From Platycnemis pennipes (lineage: Eukaryota; Arthropoda; Insecta; Odonata; Platycnemididae): 64,000 bases of DNA. Under the pieces are notes generated by a model. The model did no database searches. It was not told where the DNA came from and saw nothing but the letters and a program-made list of their open reading frames with translations. Shown here piece by piece: positions 45,567 to 56,999 of this stretch (the first letter of the stretch is position 1; every line of letters starts with the position of its first letter). The position numbers and the translations under genes were made by a program. Where the stretch lies: contig OW121856.1 of the NCBI GenBank assembly GCA_933228895.1, positions 109,653,027 to 109,717,026 of the forward strand. The letters are read 5' to 3'.

Positions 45567-46565
45567 TCAAATGCTTTGCGGTGTAGAAATACACGGTCAA
45601 TGAAAGAAACAAACCAAACAAAGTATATTTCCACTTAGAATTTATCAGGTACGATTAGTTTCAATGGATAGGCGTCAACAAAAGATACCTTTAGATAGCT
45701 TCAAAATATTCGTTGAATGTCTGAGTGGTAAAGGGTTACCAGGGTTGAAAACAAATACACAACGTTTCACCCGAGTTTCCACGTTGATTCCACCCCCTTT
45801 GAAGTTTAAAATCTGAAAGTGATATGATAAAAAAATATTTTGGTAGAGAAATTCCTCCTCGTGAAAAATTAACGATTGAATTCGTCCAGTTAAGTGTACA
45901 TTCCGGGCGAAAAGCTAAAAAAATAAAAAATAAATCTTAGGACAGAAATGTGCGTAAAACGGGGGAGCAAAATTATTCTGAAATAAAAAACGACAACGTC
46001 AGGACGAGGTTTCATAAAAAATAATTTAATTCAGATCCAACGCACTAAATCAAGCAATTATTAAAAAAGTAGAGGGGGGTCAAAAAATGGTGAGCATATG
46101 TATCGAATCGGGTGCAACGGAGAAAGAAAATTGAGTATTTGTACAATGAAGGGGGTGTAACTCATTCTCAGTGCTCCAAGCATGAATCCACTCATTCAAT
46201 TGAGAAATAAATAGGCTAAAAGTTTCAATTTCATTCCATTCATGGAAATAAACCATCAAAAATTAATGTGAATCGGAAAGACAACTGTCCAAATACTTTA
46301 CTAGTACCCTTTTTCAAAAATAGTTCTCCAGCTGGGTTACTTTTAGCCGAAAATTATCAATGGCCATTGATCGCGTATTGGATTTAAAACAACTAGGATT
46401 TTATCAATTAAGATTCAAATTATAACAATATTTCCCTCTGAAATTAATGTAAAAGCACAATTATTACAATATCGGAAAGATAGCTTTTCCTAACCAGAAG
46501 TTACTTTTACCACACCGACGCAGACCTTGATTATTTAAAATGTACAAATAAGATTTTTCATAGCT
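45567..46565. other. Unassigned AT-rich stretch
   Basis: No recognised feature. The missing 5' part of the mariner is not found here. Confidence 0.45.
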
Positions 46566-46938
46566 TAGGGTGGAAACGAAAAGGGTGGAAGCGTTCAAAA
46601 TGTGGTGCTACAGAAGAAGGCTGAGGATTAAATTGATCGACCGAGTGAGTAACGAGGAAGTCCTAAGAAGATTGGGAGAAAAGAGAAGTCTGCTGAAAAC
46701 TCTAAAAAAAAAAAGGACAACTTAATCGGTCATATCTTGAGACACGATGGCCTGATGAAGACAATCGTCGAGGGACAAGTGAACTGGAAGATTGGGAAAG
46801 GAAGGCCAGTATGAGGTGTACGGAGCAAGTTGTGAAGGATATAAAAGAGAAGAAATAAGTAAATATGAAGAGATTAGCCGAAAGAAGAACTCAGTGGAGA
46901 GCTGCGTCAAACCAATCTGAGTGAATAATGATGAATTG
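46566..46938 (+). mobile_element. RTE-like LINE (family R), C-terminal end
   Basis: Reads KRVEAFKMWCYRRRLRIKLI, VSNEEVLRRLGEKRSLLKTL, then frameshifted IGHILRHDGLMKTIVEGQ, AERRTQWRAASNQ. A stop lies after GKGRPV. It ends near TGAGTGAATAATGATGAAT, a weak tail. Confidence 0.88.
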
Positions 46939-47186
46939 GCCTTATTTACCTCCACACACCATTTACTTTTGATTTACCGAATACATTTATTGACCGTTTT
47001 CCAATGATACACCTTAAACTATTTCTTATTTCAACTCCACTGGCGAAATCAGATCTAAGGAAATCAACAACGCTTAACAGATGACGCTGAACGATTTCAA
47101 AAGAGAACACAGGAAAGGACAAACCGTACCAGACACGCACTGTCCGGTTGTGTGGTGTCCGACATCGTCGTCGGGGACGCAACATC

Positions 47187-47229
47187 CCCTCCATCGCAAC
47201 GAAAGAATAGTCCTCGGATGCATCTGCCC
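47187..47229. repeat. Left half of a 43-base direct repeat flanking a LINE
   Basis: CCCTCCATCGCAACGAAAG and TCCTCGGATGCATCTGCCC match 47913-47955 with about six differences. This is the expected form of a long, aged target-site duplication. Confidence 0.75.
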
Positions 47230-47912
47230 GGAAGCTAACTCTCTACATACAATGGAAATACTAGAAATCAGCTACTTTTCCTTTGTTAGACCTCATTTGG
47301 AATATGCTGCCATTGTATGGGATCCCTACGAAATAGGTCTAAATAACGAACTTGAACGTATGCAGCGAAGATCGGCAAGATTTGTAAAGGGACGATACGA
47401 TAACCTTATTAACGTAACCAGTCTATTAAATGAATTAATATGGGAATCGTTGTCAGATCGCAGGTTGAAATTTAGACTTAATCTCGTAAATATATTCCAA
47501 TATAATATATTCAGTGATGAAGTTAAAAATATTTTGCGAACCCCAACTTACTGTGGTAGACTGGACCATAATCACAAAATTAGACAAATTGATTGCCGAA
47601 CTGACGGATACAAAATGTCCTTTTTTCCTCGTACAATTAGGGATATGAATAGCGGTAAACATATCCAATACGAATGTAGAAATGGCAAGCGTAGGTAGTT
47701 GCATATTTGTCTAAGGATTTGAAGGTAACCCAAAAAAACACGTTTTTGCATGCTTAGTTTGCTATTTTTATCTTTTTTAAATATTGCAGTCTAGACTTAT
47801 ATATTAATACTAATCCTTTTGAATGCATGATATGTAGTGCCTGTTTGTTGAGAATACAGCCCCTGCCACACACCTTTGAGGTGGCTCGCAGGGTATTATG
47901 TAGATCTAGATT
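47230..47912 (+). mobile_element. A1 LINE with a short inverted 5' piece and flanking direct repeats
   Basis: Bases 47230-47251 (GGAAGCTAACTCTCTACATAC) match the antisense strand of the LINE's RT linker near 3117. The sense-strand element starts near 47255 at GAAATCAGCTAC and runs through FSFVRPHLEYAAIVWDP, NELERMQRRSARFVKGRYDN and FRLNLVNIFQYNIFSDEVKN to the tail GGTGGCTCGCAGGGTATTATG with GTAGATCTAGAT. The coding end is open within a 205-codon chimeric frame (47081-47698) whose first 57 or so codons are not LINE. This is the least damaged A1 C-terminus in the window. Confidence 0.9.
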
Positions 47913-47955
47913 CCCTCCCTCGCAACGAAAGAATGCTCCTCGGGTGCTTCTCCCC
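47913..47955. repeat. Right half of the 43-base direct repeat
   Basis: CCCTCCCTCGCAACGAAAG and TCCTCGGGTGCTTCTCCCC. It follows directly after the LINE tail. Confidence 0.75.
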
Positions 47956-48844
47956 GCTGGGCCAGGAATAATGGCCAGACACATTCCTCCCACAATGCAT
48001 TTCGCATGCACGCCGAATCAGGTCCAACTACTGGAGATCTTTATCACTATGCGCAACGGGAGACTGTTGCGGGATCTCTTCAATGGCGTTGCCCACTGCG
48101 GAGGGCTCAAATGTTTTATACGGAGCTCGGTGCGCGAGCATAAAATTACGCATGCATATCCTTGGCCGCAATTCCGCCTATTCTAGAGGGAAACATCCCT
48201 CTGCTACGATAATGGATGCATATGTATGCTCAAAACGCAGACCGAGGGCGAAACCGAAATAGATGAGGGAGGCATACTATCTTTCGGCCGCGTAACAGTT
48301 TTTTTCAAAGAAAAGGCAGTTCTCTAACATTGCAGTTGGGTGTTTTAAATCACACTACCCGAAGACCCAACTACTTACTAAAAGGCGTTTCGCACGAATA
48401 CGCCGGATCATGGAATGAAATTTGAGAAATACCTCTTCTAAGTGTTTCACCACAAGAACTTATATGCATGTAATAATAAGATGTTGCTTAGTAATAAATT
48501 GAGCCTACTCACAAAATAGACGTTGAAATATATTTATAAATTTTTGCTCAATGTGCATTTATCTAGGGTCGTTCAGTACATATCCAATTTAATATTCATC
48601 TACGACTTAGTATATCAGGTTTTGAAATAAGCCCTATTTTAAACGGTATATTCATAGCCAGTAAAAACAAACTCCTGAGGTAAGCGGTATTTTGTATGTA
48701 ACTCCACCGTAGTCATGGCATTGCAGCCCCATCAAGGGAAATTTGTCTTCGGGGGCCTCCAGTTTCACTCTTTTTCTAAGGAAGTTACGGACGTATAATC
48801 ACTAGATTGGAATAAATAAATTATTCTTATTACATCTAAGTCTG
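47956..48844. other. Unassigned spacer
   Basis: No recognised gene. Frames of up to 119 codons overlapping the target repeat have no domains. Confidence 0.4.
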
Positions 48845-49072
48845 GATATGATAGGTAGTTGCGTGTTGGTATGAGCACTTTAAGCTAACCCAACAAACAG
48901 CATCATATTGCATGCTTCCTTTGTTATTTTCATCTTTTTTTTAAATTTTGAAATTTATACAAGTATATTATTACTAATAATTTTTCATATATGATATATA
49001 ATGCATGTTAGGTGTGAATTCACCCCCTGCCACACACCTCTATGGTGGCTTGCAGGGTATTATGTAGATGTA
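48845..49072 (+). mobile_element. A1 LINE 3' UTR copy
   Basis: GATAGGTAGTTGCGTGTTGG, TTTGTTATTTTCATC, AATTCACCCCCTGCCACACA, CCTCTATGGTGGCTTGCAGG and TGTAGATG. No coding part remains. Confidence 0.88.
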
Positions 49073-49185
49073 AGTCCCATTCTCGTAGCATTCCTTTCGC
49101 TCCTCGCTTCGTCATGAAGGTATGACTACCAATTTTTTTAGTAAAAACCAATAAGTAAAAATTTATATGGGTCCAATGTGGTCAT

Positions 49186-49260
49186 CTGATTCATAGTACG
49201 CTAGAAAGCGGTCTTTGCTGGTTCAAATCCTCCATCACGGGTGTCCACTTCGTCTAGCAT
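49186..49260 (+). mobile_element. Possible tRNA-derived SINE head
   Basis: GCTGGTTCAAATCCTCC is a good box B match at 49217-49233, but the box A candidate upstream (CCAATGTGGTCATCTG) is poor. It may be an old SINE or chance. Confidence 0.35.
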
Positions 49261-49555
49261 TGAAGGCAAGAGTAGTCATATAACTTCATCATTATCTGTC
49301 AAAGGTAAATGAACCTAATTTTACCTAGTTTTTTTCGAGGGCCACCCAGGGGTCTCTTTGCCAACTTGCTTTCCTTCCTTCTCAGGAAAATGTGAACGAT
49401 TCTGAGGACCGTGGCAGGCTCACCTATTTCTCTACAACCACGTCCACTCTTTCTTTTGACGCTACGTCATCTTGATCTACAACTGCAGAATTCCAACCCA
49501 GACGCACCGAAAGTGTACGGCGGGAAGGGGAGGGAAATCACGTGCCCGATCTCTG
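49261..49555. other. Unassigned spacer
   Basis: No recognised feature. Confidence 0.4.
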
Positions 49556-49593
49556 CATCTACATTCACTGAATACCCTGAAAGCTAGCTCGAT
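49556..49593 (-). repeat. Very short LINE tail fragment
   Basis: CATCTACATTCACTGAATACC and CTGAAAGCTAG resemble antisense (GTAGAT)n and the GCAGGGTAT end. It lies 20 bases from a plus-strand A2 copy. Confidence 0.5.
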
Positions 49594-49613
49594 CTAGGTT
49601 AGGTTAGCTAGCT

Positions 49614-50024
49614 AGGTTAAAGTACAGATAAAATCTATTAGAGAAATTTCAATCGGATAGCTTTACTGAAGATGTTGGGCACATATTAAAAATACTAGCG
49701 TATTATGCTAGATTCGACTAGATAAATAAGATTAAAGAGCTAGATTGTCGTACTGATGTATTCAAAATGGCCTTTTTTCCCCGTACTATAAGAGAACAGA
49801 ATAGGCAGCATAGCAAAGGGATAGGTAAGGGATATATTTTAGAATAGTCTGTAGTGCATTATGCATGTATTAACCTCTTAGATACTATAGATACTAACAA
49901 TCAAGTTGCATGAGACAATATAGTTGCTAGTTTGCATGTTAGTAGTGCATGCTTGGTGATCTTCACCCCCTGCCACACACCCTCGCGGTGGCTTGCAGGG
50001 TATCGTGTAGATGTAGATGTAGAT
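49614..50024 (+). mobile_element. A2 LINE 3' end
   Basis: It starts at TAGGTTAAAGTACAGATAAA (LKYRLNLLEKFQ), continues DSFTEDVGHILKILAYYARF in translation, and has the full A2 UTR. It ends CCCTCGCGGTGGCTTGCAGG, TATCGTGTAGATG and two more GTAGAT units. The tail is one of the best preserved. Confidence 0.92.
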
Positions 50025-52374
50025 ATGCACGCCATTGAGTCATCTCTCACTCGTAGTCTACCATAAAACGCGTTTTTGTAAATCATCAACTAATTCATGA
50101 GATCAAAAGAGGTATTTGAAGGAGGTATCGGTATTTGAATTATCATTCTGTCGTCAGAAAAGAATATCATAAGAAGTTTAATGTTGCAAGATTCCAAACC
50201 GCACCAATTCCATGATTCAATGGTTAGATGAATCTTTTTCCAGGTATATCAGTGTTTGGATACACCACTAAACAAATGCTCTATTAGAGAGCTGGAGAGG
50301 TACCATTGTGTTGATTCTGATGGCAATAAGAATGGAGTTATACGTCTTTTGTCGTTTCCTCAACCACCGTGTATTACGCCCGGAAAATTCATTGTTGTCC
50401 GCTCTCATAGAAAAAGGAGTAATTAGCCTTTATCATATGATATCGTATAAACCTTACCAATGTTTACTTCACTCCATCATTACCGCGGAAAAATTCAACG
50501 TTGCATAAACTTAATAGAAAAGCAGCTATAAATTCCAGGTCAAAATAAATTAATAGAAAGTGAGGATTTTGAAAATTCCAATAATGTATTCCTACACAAT
50601 CAGCTTTTGTAAATTTTATGAGCATTTTGAAGTGAACAATGAACGCAATCTAATATCATTCGGATACTATTTATCAGTAAACAGTGTGCAACAGCGAAGA
50701 ACAACGTTAAGATTAAGAATTTTTTGTGATGTGATAACAAAAATACATGGTGGATGGAGCATACATACATGATATGAAATATACGCTGTCTGGAAACTCA
50801 AACCTGCTTTGATTTTCCTCTTGAATGAAGTGAAAAACCAAAAATACTGTATCTTAAAACACCGTATGGTTTAGTCATGAAATGAGAATACCTCTCCAAA
50901 TCTAAGGCCTTTTGAAAGCCAAAGCGAACGTAAATCCACACGCCAGCTTTTACAGAACTGTAATTGTGAATTGCAGAAGAACCACATAATTGGTAGACTG
51001 GAAAGAATAGACAAAAACAAAAACTCGAATAATTTAAACTATTTCTGCTTTTCTTCATTTTCATCAGAATTTCCCATTTTCTGGAAGCTGATTTTATCTC
51101 TGTCGTGCCCTTTATGTGCCAGATTTTGTACTTTATGACCAGCTATTAGAATGCAATTCGGTACTGCTACTGAAGGTGTAGTCTTCTAAATTGATATGGA
51201 AATTTTTTCATCAAAAGATAAGGACGATAAGCAACGCCCTTTGAGTTAGCTACACAAAGTAATAGTCCAAAGAATTTTGCATTTTTATTAGTCTCAATCG
51301 CTCTATTTTCCCGACGTCTAATGTTTTGGATATCCCTTTCCATCCATTTTAGTTTTAATTTTCAGTTAATGAATTTATTTGGGAAAATTTTCAAACGTCC
51401 TTCAATTGAAGAACTGTCAGAGGCCGGAATACGGGAACAGTTCGCGACTTAACCAAAGTTTCATCTCGTCTTTTGGCGATACAACAAATAATACCACGTA
51501 TCACGGCATTTTGTGCCGGTATTGTTTAATTTTTCTTGAAATCAATTCGAAAATTATTTATTCCTTTTGCAAGACCGACTACCATAAAGCGTAGACATTT
51601 ATGAGAGCAGCAATGAAAACCATCGTCCTTTGAGGGACCTTTACTCATGCGTCCCATCAGTCTGAAAAGTGATGAGATCGCTATTCAACGGAATTACGCC
51701 TTTTGACTGCCTTGAAACAGATCCCTTGCCTCCCCGTACTCTAAAGGGACAAGTAATGACCATGTGTGACCAAATAACAGAGACAGAAATTGATATAATG
51801 ACGACTATTTTGACATAGGAAAGACATTGGCCAGAAATCACTTGGATAAAAATAAAACCAACACATGTATTACGCAGTATAAGAGAAGAGGTCAAAAATA
51901 ATATTAAAATCCGGAAATAACAGCTAGAAAGATAAACGATTACCATCTGGGAGGCGAATACCAGCAGTTAAAATAAATATGAAACTAAACATGTCTTCGC
52001 TTGTTCTGCAAATTACTACAAATTGAAAGAGGAGACTATGGAGTCTATGGAGTTTATGAGAGGAGACGATGAATTAGTTAGTTATTCAGGGCCTCGATCA
52101 TGGATCTTCATAACGCGGGCGCTAGCGTTATCGTCATTTTTTCATTTAACTTATGTCAGAGAAAACGTAATCTCCATTCTACATTTTTCGTACAGCACTT
52201 CAAATCGCTTATTACAATCAGTGGAGTGAGTTTTATAGACGGCTATTGTTAACTCTGCGCTACTCTAGGGGTAAGCGTTAACGATAAAGAGTGCGATAAC
52301 ACGAAATATGCATCTGTGATTCCACAGCAGCGGAGGCAATCGACAATAAGTCATTTTCGCAATTTAAAATAGGT
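50025..52374. other. Unassigned 2.3-kb AT-rich stretch
   Basis: No repeat or gene recognised. The longest frame (51641-51946, minus, 101 codons) is hydrophobic but has no family signature. Confidence 0.4.
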
Positions 52375-52647
52375 GGGTAATTGGGTAATGGTAGGAGTTT
52401 TCAGGGAACGGAGGAAGGGTGGAGAGAAACCCAGCGTCGGCGTTATCCTCTTCTTAAAGAAAAGGCGCCAAGGGTACCTAGGCTTAACGTCCCATCCGAC
52501 GGACGGAGTACTGTACCAGATACCATTAGGCACTCAAGTAGGGAATGGTTTTTCACTGAAAAATCCGCCACTACTGGTAATCGAACCCGGGCCCTCGGGA
52601 TGGGAGGCCAGTACTCCAGCCTCCACTATACCAACCCGATCACCGAG
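52375..52647 (-). mobile_element. tRNA-derived SINE, best preserved copy
   Basis: The minus strand starts CTCGGTGATCGGGTTGGTAT and AGTGGAGGCTGGAGTACTGG (box A region), and CCCGGGTTCGATTACC (box B) follows after 35-40 bases. A body reads GGATTTTTCAGTGAAAAACC, GGATGGGACGTTAAGCC and CCTTGGCGCCTTTTC. Head and body organisation is that of a tRNA-derived SINE. The 3' boundary near 52375 is approximate. Overlapping plus frames of 93-95 codons are shadows. Confidence 0.8.
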
Positions 52648-53117
52648 ACTATGAATCCTCGCCATTAGAAATTGGGTTGTTTCCTTCTTCAAAGAAACAG
52701 AAGTCATTCATTTGCGATTCGTGCCCCAATCACAAATGTATTCATTGAACGCAAATTATTTGGATTTAGAAATCCCAGTTCACGTGAGCGTAAAATGTTA
52801 ATTATGAGTGCATTTGACAAAACTCAGAAATGTAAGGAATGGTCAGCTTTGTTGCCGACGTAATAGTTCCTAACAAAGAAAACATTCGTCTCCTGAACTT
52901 ACCATTGTTTTTCAGAGCCCCTAAGATCTAGTAAAATGTATTAATGATTGCTTATAACATTAGCAAAGCTCGGAGTTTCCTCCGTTGAACATGGAATTGA
53001 AAGTTAATGAGAAAATATTCTTATTTTCATTTTAAAACTGAACGGCTTAAAATACGTCCTCCAGAGTTGATAAACTTTTAATAAGGGAAATAAAAAATTG
53101 GGAAACTGTCCTATTAT
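52648..53117. other. Unassigned spacer
   Basis: No recognised feature. Confidence 0.4.
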
Positions 53118-53221
53118 ACCTCAAAAGCACAACACCCTTGCCGCGGCAGGTGAAAATCCTTCCCAGGTGGGACTCGAACCCGCGACCACTGAGAGGCAGG
53201 AGGTTATCCCCGAGGCAACCG
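53118..53221 (-). mobile_element. tRNA-derived SINE, short copy
   Basis: The minus strand reads GTTGCCTCGGGGATAACCTC, TCAGTGGTCGCGGGTTCGAG and TCCCACCTGGGAAGGATTTT. GGGTTCGAGTCCC is a near-perfect box B. It directly abuts an RTE-like LINE fragment at 53222. Confidence 0.7.
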
Positions 53222-53700
53222 AGGCAACGGACGAAACAAGAAAGAAATAGTGATTACAATAGCAAAGGCAATGAGCGTATTATACCAAAAGTGGAATATA
53301 CTTACACCTAAAAACACTAGCGTGGAAGTAAGGAAGCACTTAATTGGAACACACATTTGGAGGATGTTTCTTTGAGGCGGAGAGGCAGAGTTGAGAACAG
53401 CTGTAGAAATGTCAAGCATGTAAGCATTCGAAATGTGGAGCTACAGAAGATTGTAGATTAAATATATCGACCATGTTATAAGAAGAATAGTACTAAGAAA
53501 AGTGGGAATGCAGAAAAGTCCTCTCAAAACCTTCAGAATACGGGACAACTTGATATCTTGAGATATTACAGCCATCTGAAGACAATAGTGGAGGGAGAAT
53601 TGAACGATGAGAATGGCAAAGGCAGGTTTCGCATAAGATATATGGAACAAGAAGGTTGTGAAGGATGTGCAAGAGGAGAATCATGTTAATACGAAGCAGT
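53222..53700 (+). mobile_element. Strongly diverged RTE-like LINE
   Basis: GGACGAAACAAGAAAGAAAT aligns to GRSKKEIV, CGTGGAAGTAAGGAAGCAC to LEVRKQ, TTCGAAATGTGGAGCTACAG to FEMWCYRR, and CTCAAAACCTTCAGAATACG to the SLLKTL region. AAGACAATAGTGGAGGGAG aligns to KTIVEG, and GGAACAAGAAGGTTGTGAAG to EQVVKD. Many stops. It ends just before an antisense A1 LINE. Confidence 0.8.
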
Positions 53701-53702
53701 TC

Positions 53703-54522
53703 ATCTACATCTACATAATACCCTGCAAGCCACCATAAAGGTGTGTGGCAGGGGGTAAACTCTCACCAAACATGCACTACATATCATGCATAAAAAAGAA
53801 TTAGTACTTGTATAGGTACTGTTCAATACTAGGCTATTTAAAAAAGATAAAAATTGCAAAACATACATGCAAAAACATGCCTTTAGTTGAGTTAGCTATA
53901 AGTCCTTATACCAACATGCAGCTACCAATGTTATCCATTGCTACACTCGTACTGGATATATTTACCGTTATTCATATCCCTAATAGTACGAGGAAAAAAG
54001 GACATTTTGTATCCGTCAGTTCGGCAATCAACTTCTCTAATTTTGTCATTATGGTCCAGTCTACCATAGTAAGTTGGGGTCCGCAAAATATTTTTAACAT
54101 CATCACTGAAAATATGGCCTTGGAATTAGTATAAGAGATTAAGTCTAAATTTCAACTTGCGATCTGACAATGATTGCCGATTTAATTCATTTAATAGACT
54201 GGTTACGCTAATAAAGTTATCATACCATCCCTTTAAAAATCTTGCCGATCTTCGCTGCACACGTTCAAGTTCGTTACTTAGACCGATTTCGTAAGGATCC
54301 CATTCACTGGCAGCATATTCCAAATGAGGTCTGACAAGGGAAAAGTAGCTGATTTCTCGTACATGATCGTCACACTTACCCAGTACTCTTTTGTCGAATC
54401 CCAGTTTACGATTCGCATGACCCTTTATTTCACGTATCTGTTTATCCCAGGAAAGATCATGTGTCAGTCTTATTCCAAGATATTTAATGGATTCCACGTT
54501 TGTTAATTCAATATTACTAATG
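53703..54522 (-). mobile_element. A1 LINE with a 123-codon open segment
   Basis: Tail at 53703 (TCATCTACATCTACATAATA), hairpin CCATAAAGGTGTGTGGC, UTR, then frames FRLNLLY (stop) and 54126-54497 open. That segment reads SIKYLGIRLTHDLSWDKQIR, ISYFSLVRPHLEYAASEWDP and NELERVQRRSARFLKGWYDN. Homology stops after TTAATTCAATATTACTAAT. It lacks the RT core. Confidence 0.92.
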
Positions 54523-55160
54523 TATTATAATTATAATTACATTTAGCTAATAAGAGAATATAGTGGGGAGCTGCATCATACTTTCAAACCAGCAAACCTG
54601 CGCCAACGGTGTGTTGACTAAAGAATATGATACCAATTGAAACTGGTCCCATCAAGAAACCTAGGGTAAACCAGCACAACCACCAAATAGTCCACCCAAA
54701 TGAGGATGGCCGTGAAATGGCACCAACCAATTCGACAGCATGTTTCCGTAGGACTCTGCCGAACCTGGGATCTCCGATCAGTAGTCCAATACTCCAAACG
54801 CTAGACTACGACGCTCACAATACCACTAATCGTTAAGAGTATAAAGTAAACAAAAGGAGGTTTAACTGCTCACTATGTATACCGTGGGACTCTTAATGAG
54901 ATTACGTGATTAAAACTTCAGAAACTAGTCAATGACGGACATATTTCATCACGCTTATGTCTAAGTCAGATTTTGTTTTGTGGTCAATATTCATATTGGA
55001 CAAGTTTTAAGTACTGTAGCAAAAACAAAAAACTGGGATGACACGCATGATTGCTGTCACTATAGTGTAATAGCTTTTACTTATGCTGTCAACTAACTCG
55101 TATGATTAATTTGAGTACATAATCATCATTATTTACAGGGTAATTCTCGATTATGTAGGT
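54523..55160. other. Unassigned spacer
   Basis: No recognised feature. Confidence 0.4.
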
Positions 55161-55216
55161 ACATCTACATCTACGTAATACCCTGAGAGCCACCACTAGG
55201 GAGTGTGGCGTAGGCA
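55161..55216 (-). repeat. Family A tail-only fragment, diverged
   Basis: ACATCTACATCTACGTAATA, CCCTGAGAGCCACCACTAGG and GAGTGTGGCGTAGG. About 55 bases. Confidence 0.7.
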
Positions 55217-55944
55217 GTGTGTGGAGGGTGTGTATATACATAGGCAGTATACAGCTTTCAATGGCAACAAAAAATCTCAACCCCATTTTCTATTTCCATC
55301 ATTACTATTTTTTTTTGAAAAAATTAGCTCAATCACTTGCAATGCATGTGTGGAAGGTAGCTCTACAATTGTGTAAAAACGTTCCACTCATTATTTCCCC
55401 ATCAAGCACGCGGAATAACGCCGATATTCAAGGCGGATGACGTTGCCACCAGAAAGCCGATGCCAGCAATCATTCCGCCGGGAACAGCTGCATGCCCCGG
55501 ACACCTTGCGATGAACCGCCGCTATATTTTATTTTCGCGCGGCAAAAGCCCTCGAAGACATCCCCTGGCTCCGCAGCACTTTTATCGCCGCCAGACTTCA
55601 ATTCCTTCCACTTGGAGGCGCCACTTTGACGAGCACGCCCCGCGGAATTACGCCCCAGCCGTCGTCGCCGTCATCAAACCACGTCAAGTGCCACACCCCC
55701 TCCCCCACTTCCTCCCCCACCCCCACATTCCCAACCCCCCCCCACTCCGTTCGCCATGCGCAGTGCGGGCACGCACGGTTCCTGCCAAAGAGCTCCAAAA
55801 ACTTCCTTTCGATAGCTTGAGTACATCGTCTCGGAGTGGAGTTCGCCGTGAACAACGTGTAATCTTGCAACGGACAATCGGTGACAATGGCCTCCATTGT
55901 GGGACCCCCGCCTTATCCGCTACTCTCACTTGCGCTTTCTGAGC
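55217..55944. other. Unassigned, with a CpG-rich block at 55440-55930
   Basis: The block leaves 160 codons open on the plus strand (55460-55942) and up to 99 on the minus, all Pro- or Gly-rich because of C-tracts. No frame has a domain or codon signature, so I see a GC-rich island and no gene. Confidence 0.35.
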
Positions 55945-56185
55945 CACATATTAATCCTGATATATCTCTCCTGCCTCCCCATTCTTCCCCTACCTTATAT
56001 AATACTTCTACTAATTTTTCCACCTCACCCTATTGAACGCCTTCTCATAAGACACTGAAAATTCAAAAACAATCTGATTACATTATACGCTCCATCGGAA
56101 TAATGATCGAGCACTGCATAGGATTCTCAACTGCTCTCCCTTTATTAACTCCAAAGTGATACCAAGTAACAGATACCTTATACGT
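55945..56185 (-). mobile_element. LINE RT fragment around motif A (second RTE-like family)
   Basis: On the minus strand FGVNKGRAVENPMQCSIIIP, then SYEKAFNRVRW and EVLYKVGEEWGGRRDISGL follow the order of a LINE RT from the QFGF block to motif A. The catalytic Asp of motif A, expected in (F)VDYEKAF, is replaced by Ser. There are stops. Boundaries are approximate. Confidence 0.6.
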
Positions 56186-56999
56186 TTGCTCTCTTCTCCA
56201 TAATGCGCGTTATTAAAAAGTACCACCTTCTCCGCAGTTAAATCCAATTAATTTTACGAGACTAATGAAACGGTCGTGGTATTATCACGTTTTTCTATTT
56301 TTTTGATTGAGATTTAATACAGTTTTCACTAACTACTGCAAAACAATAACCATAGGGCCCGCTATCCATAATGCACTTCCATTCATTTCCAGGCTCTTCA
56401 ATTATTCCGGCGATACGTCATCAATCACTTTGCGTCACTCGACAACTATTGTTCCGGAATCTAGTCTCTCCATCTTACTTCGCTCGATCTCAACATGTAT
56501 GTCAGTCGCCACGAAGTTGCTGTTTTTTAATTCCCCTCTTCTTGGGTTTATTATGATATTTCAAGGCCGTAGTCTAGTCGTAAGTCTTAGCTTAGTATTC
56601 TCCTTAACCAAAGTGAATTTTCTTTCTTTCAAGACACTGTTCGATGGAATTCTCCGAACCATCACTTTTCTTGCTGCCGGATACGACAAACGCCGTATTA
56701 GCCAGGGTACCGCATTTCCAGCATCCATTTTACTACTCCTGCTTCCGTAGTCCTTAATTATCTTTGTGATCTACCTCAATAGTTTTTTACGTTATTTCAT
56801 GCCTTTCGATTTTAAAATGGCGTTAAGTATTTTTCGTCACTGATTAAAAAGGGAAAAAATTCAACGGCTCGAAATCGTGGCGGCAAACTCATGCCGGTGA
56901 ATTGTACGTATGAGTTCAACGGTATTTCCTGTCCCAGCCGCTAGGGCGTGCTGGGGACGCTTCCCAGCAGGCCTAGCACTCCGTGAAAGTTGGCGAACA
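56186..56999. other. Unassigned, contains a 147-codon frame without domains
   Basis: The plus frame 56307-56750 is Leu/Ser/Thr-rich and antisense-compatible with decayed repeat. It is not recognised. A possible upstream part of the LINE RT on the minus strand is too decayed to call. Confidence 0.35.

Noticed and set aside
47081..47254. N-terminal extension of the 205-codon frame as part of a LINE protein
   Set aside because: This part includes the target duplication and the inverted 5' piece. Only the codons after about 47255 are LINE.
49594..49613. TTAGG telomere-like repeats (TAGGTTAGGTTAG)
   Set aside because: Two units only, next to the LINE codons that themselves read TAGGTTAAAG. No array.
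55460..55942. 160-codon Pro-rich frame
   Set aside because: Low complexity from C-tracts, also open on the other strand, no recognisable domain.
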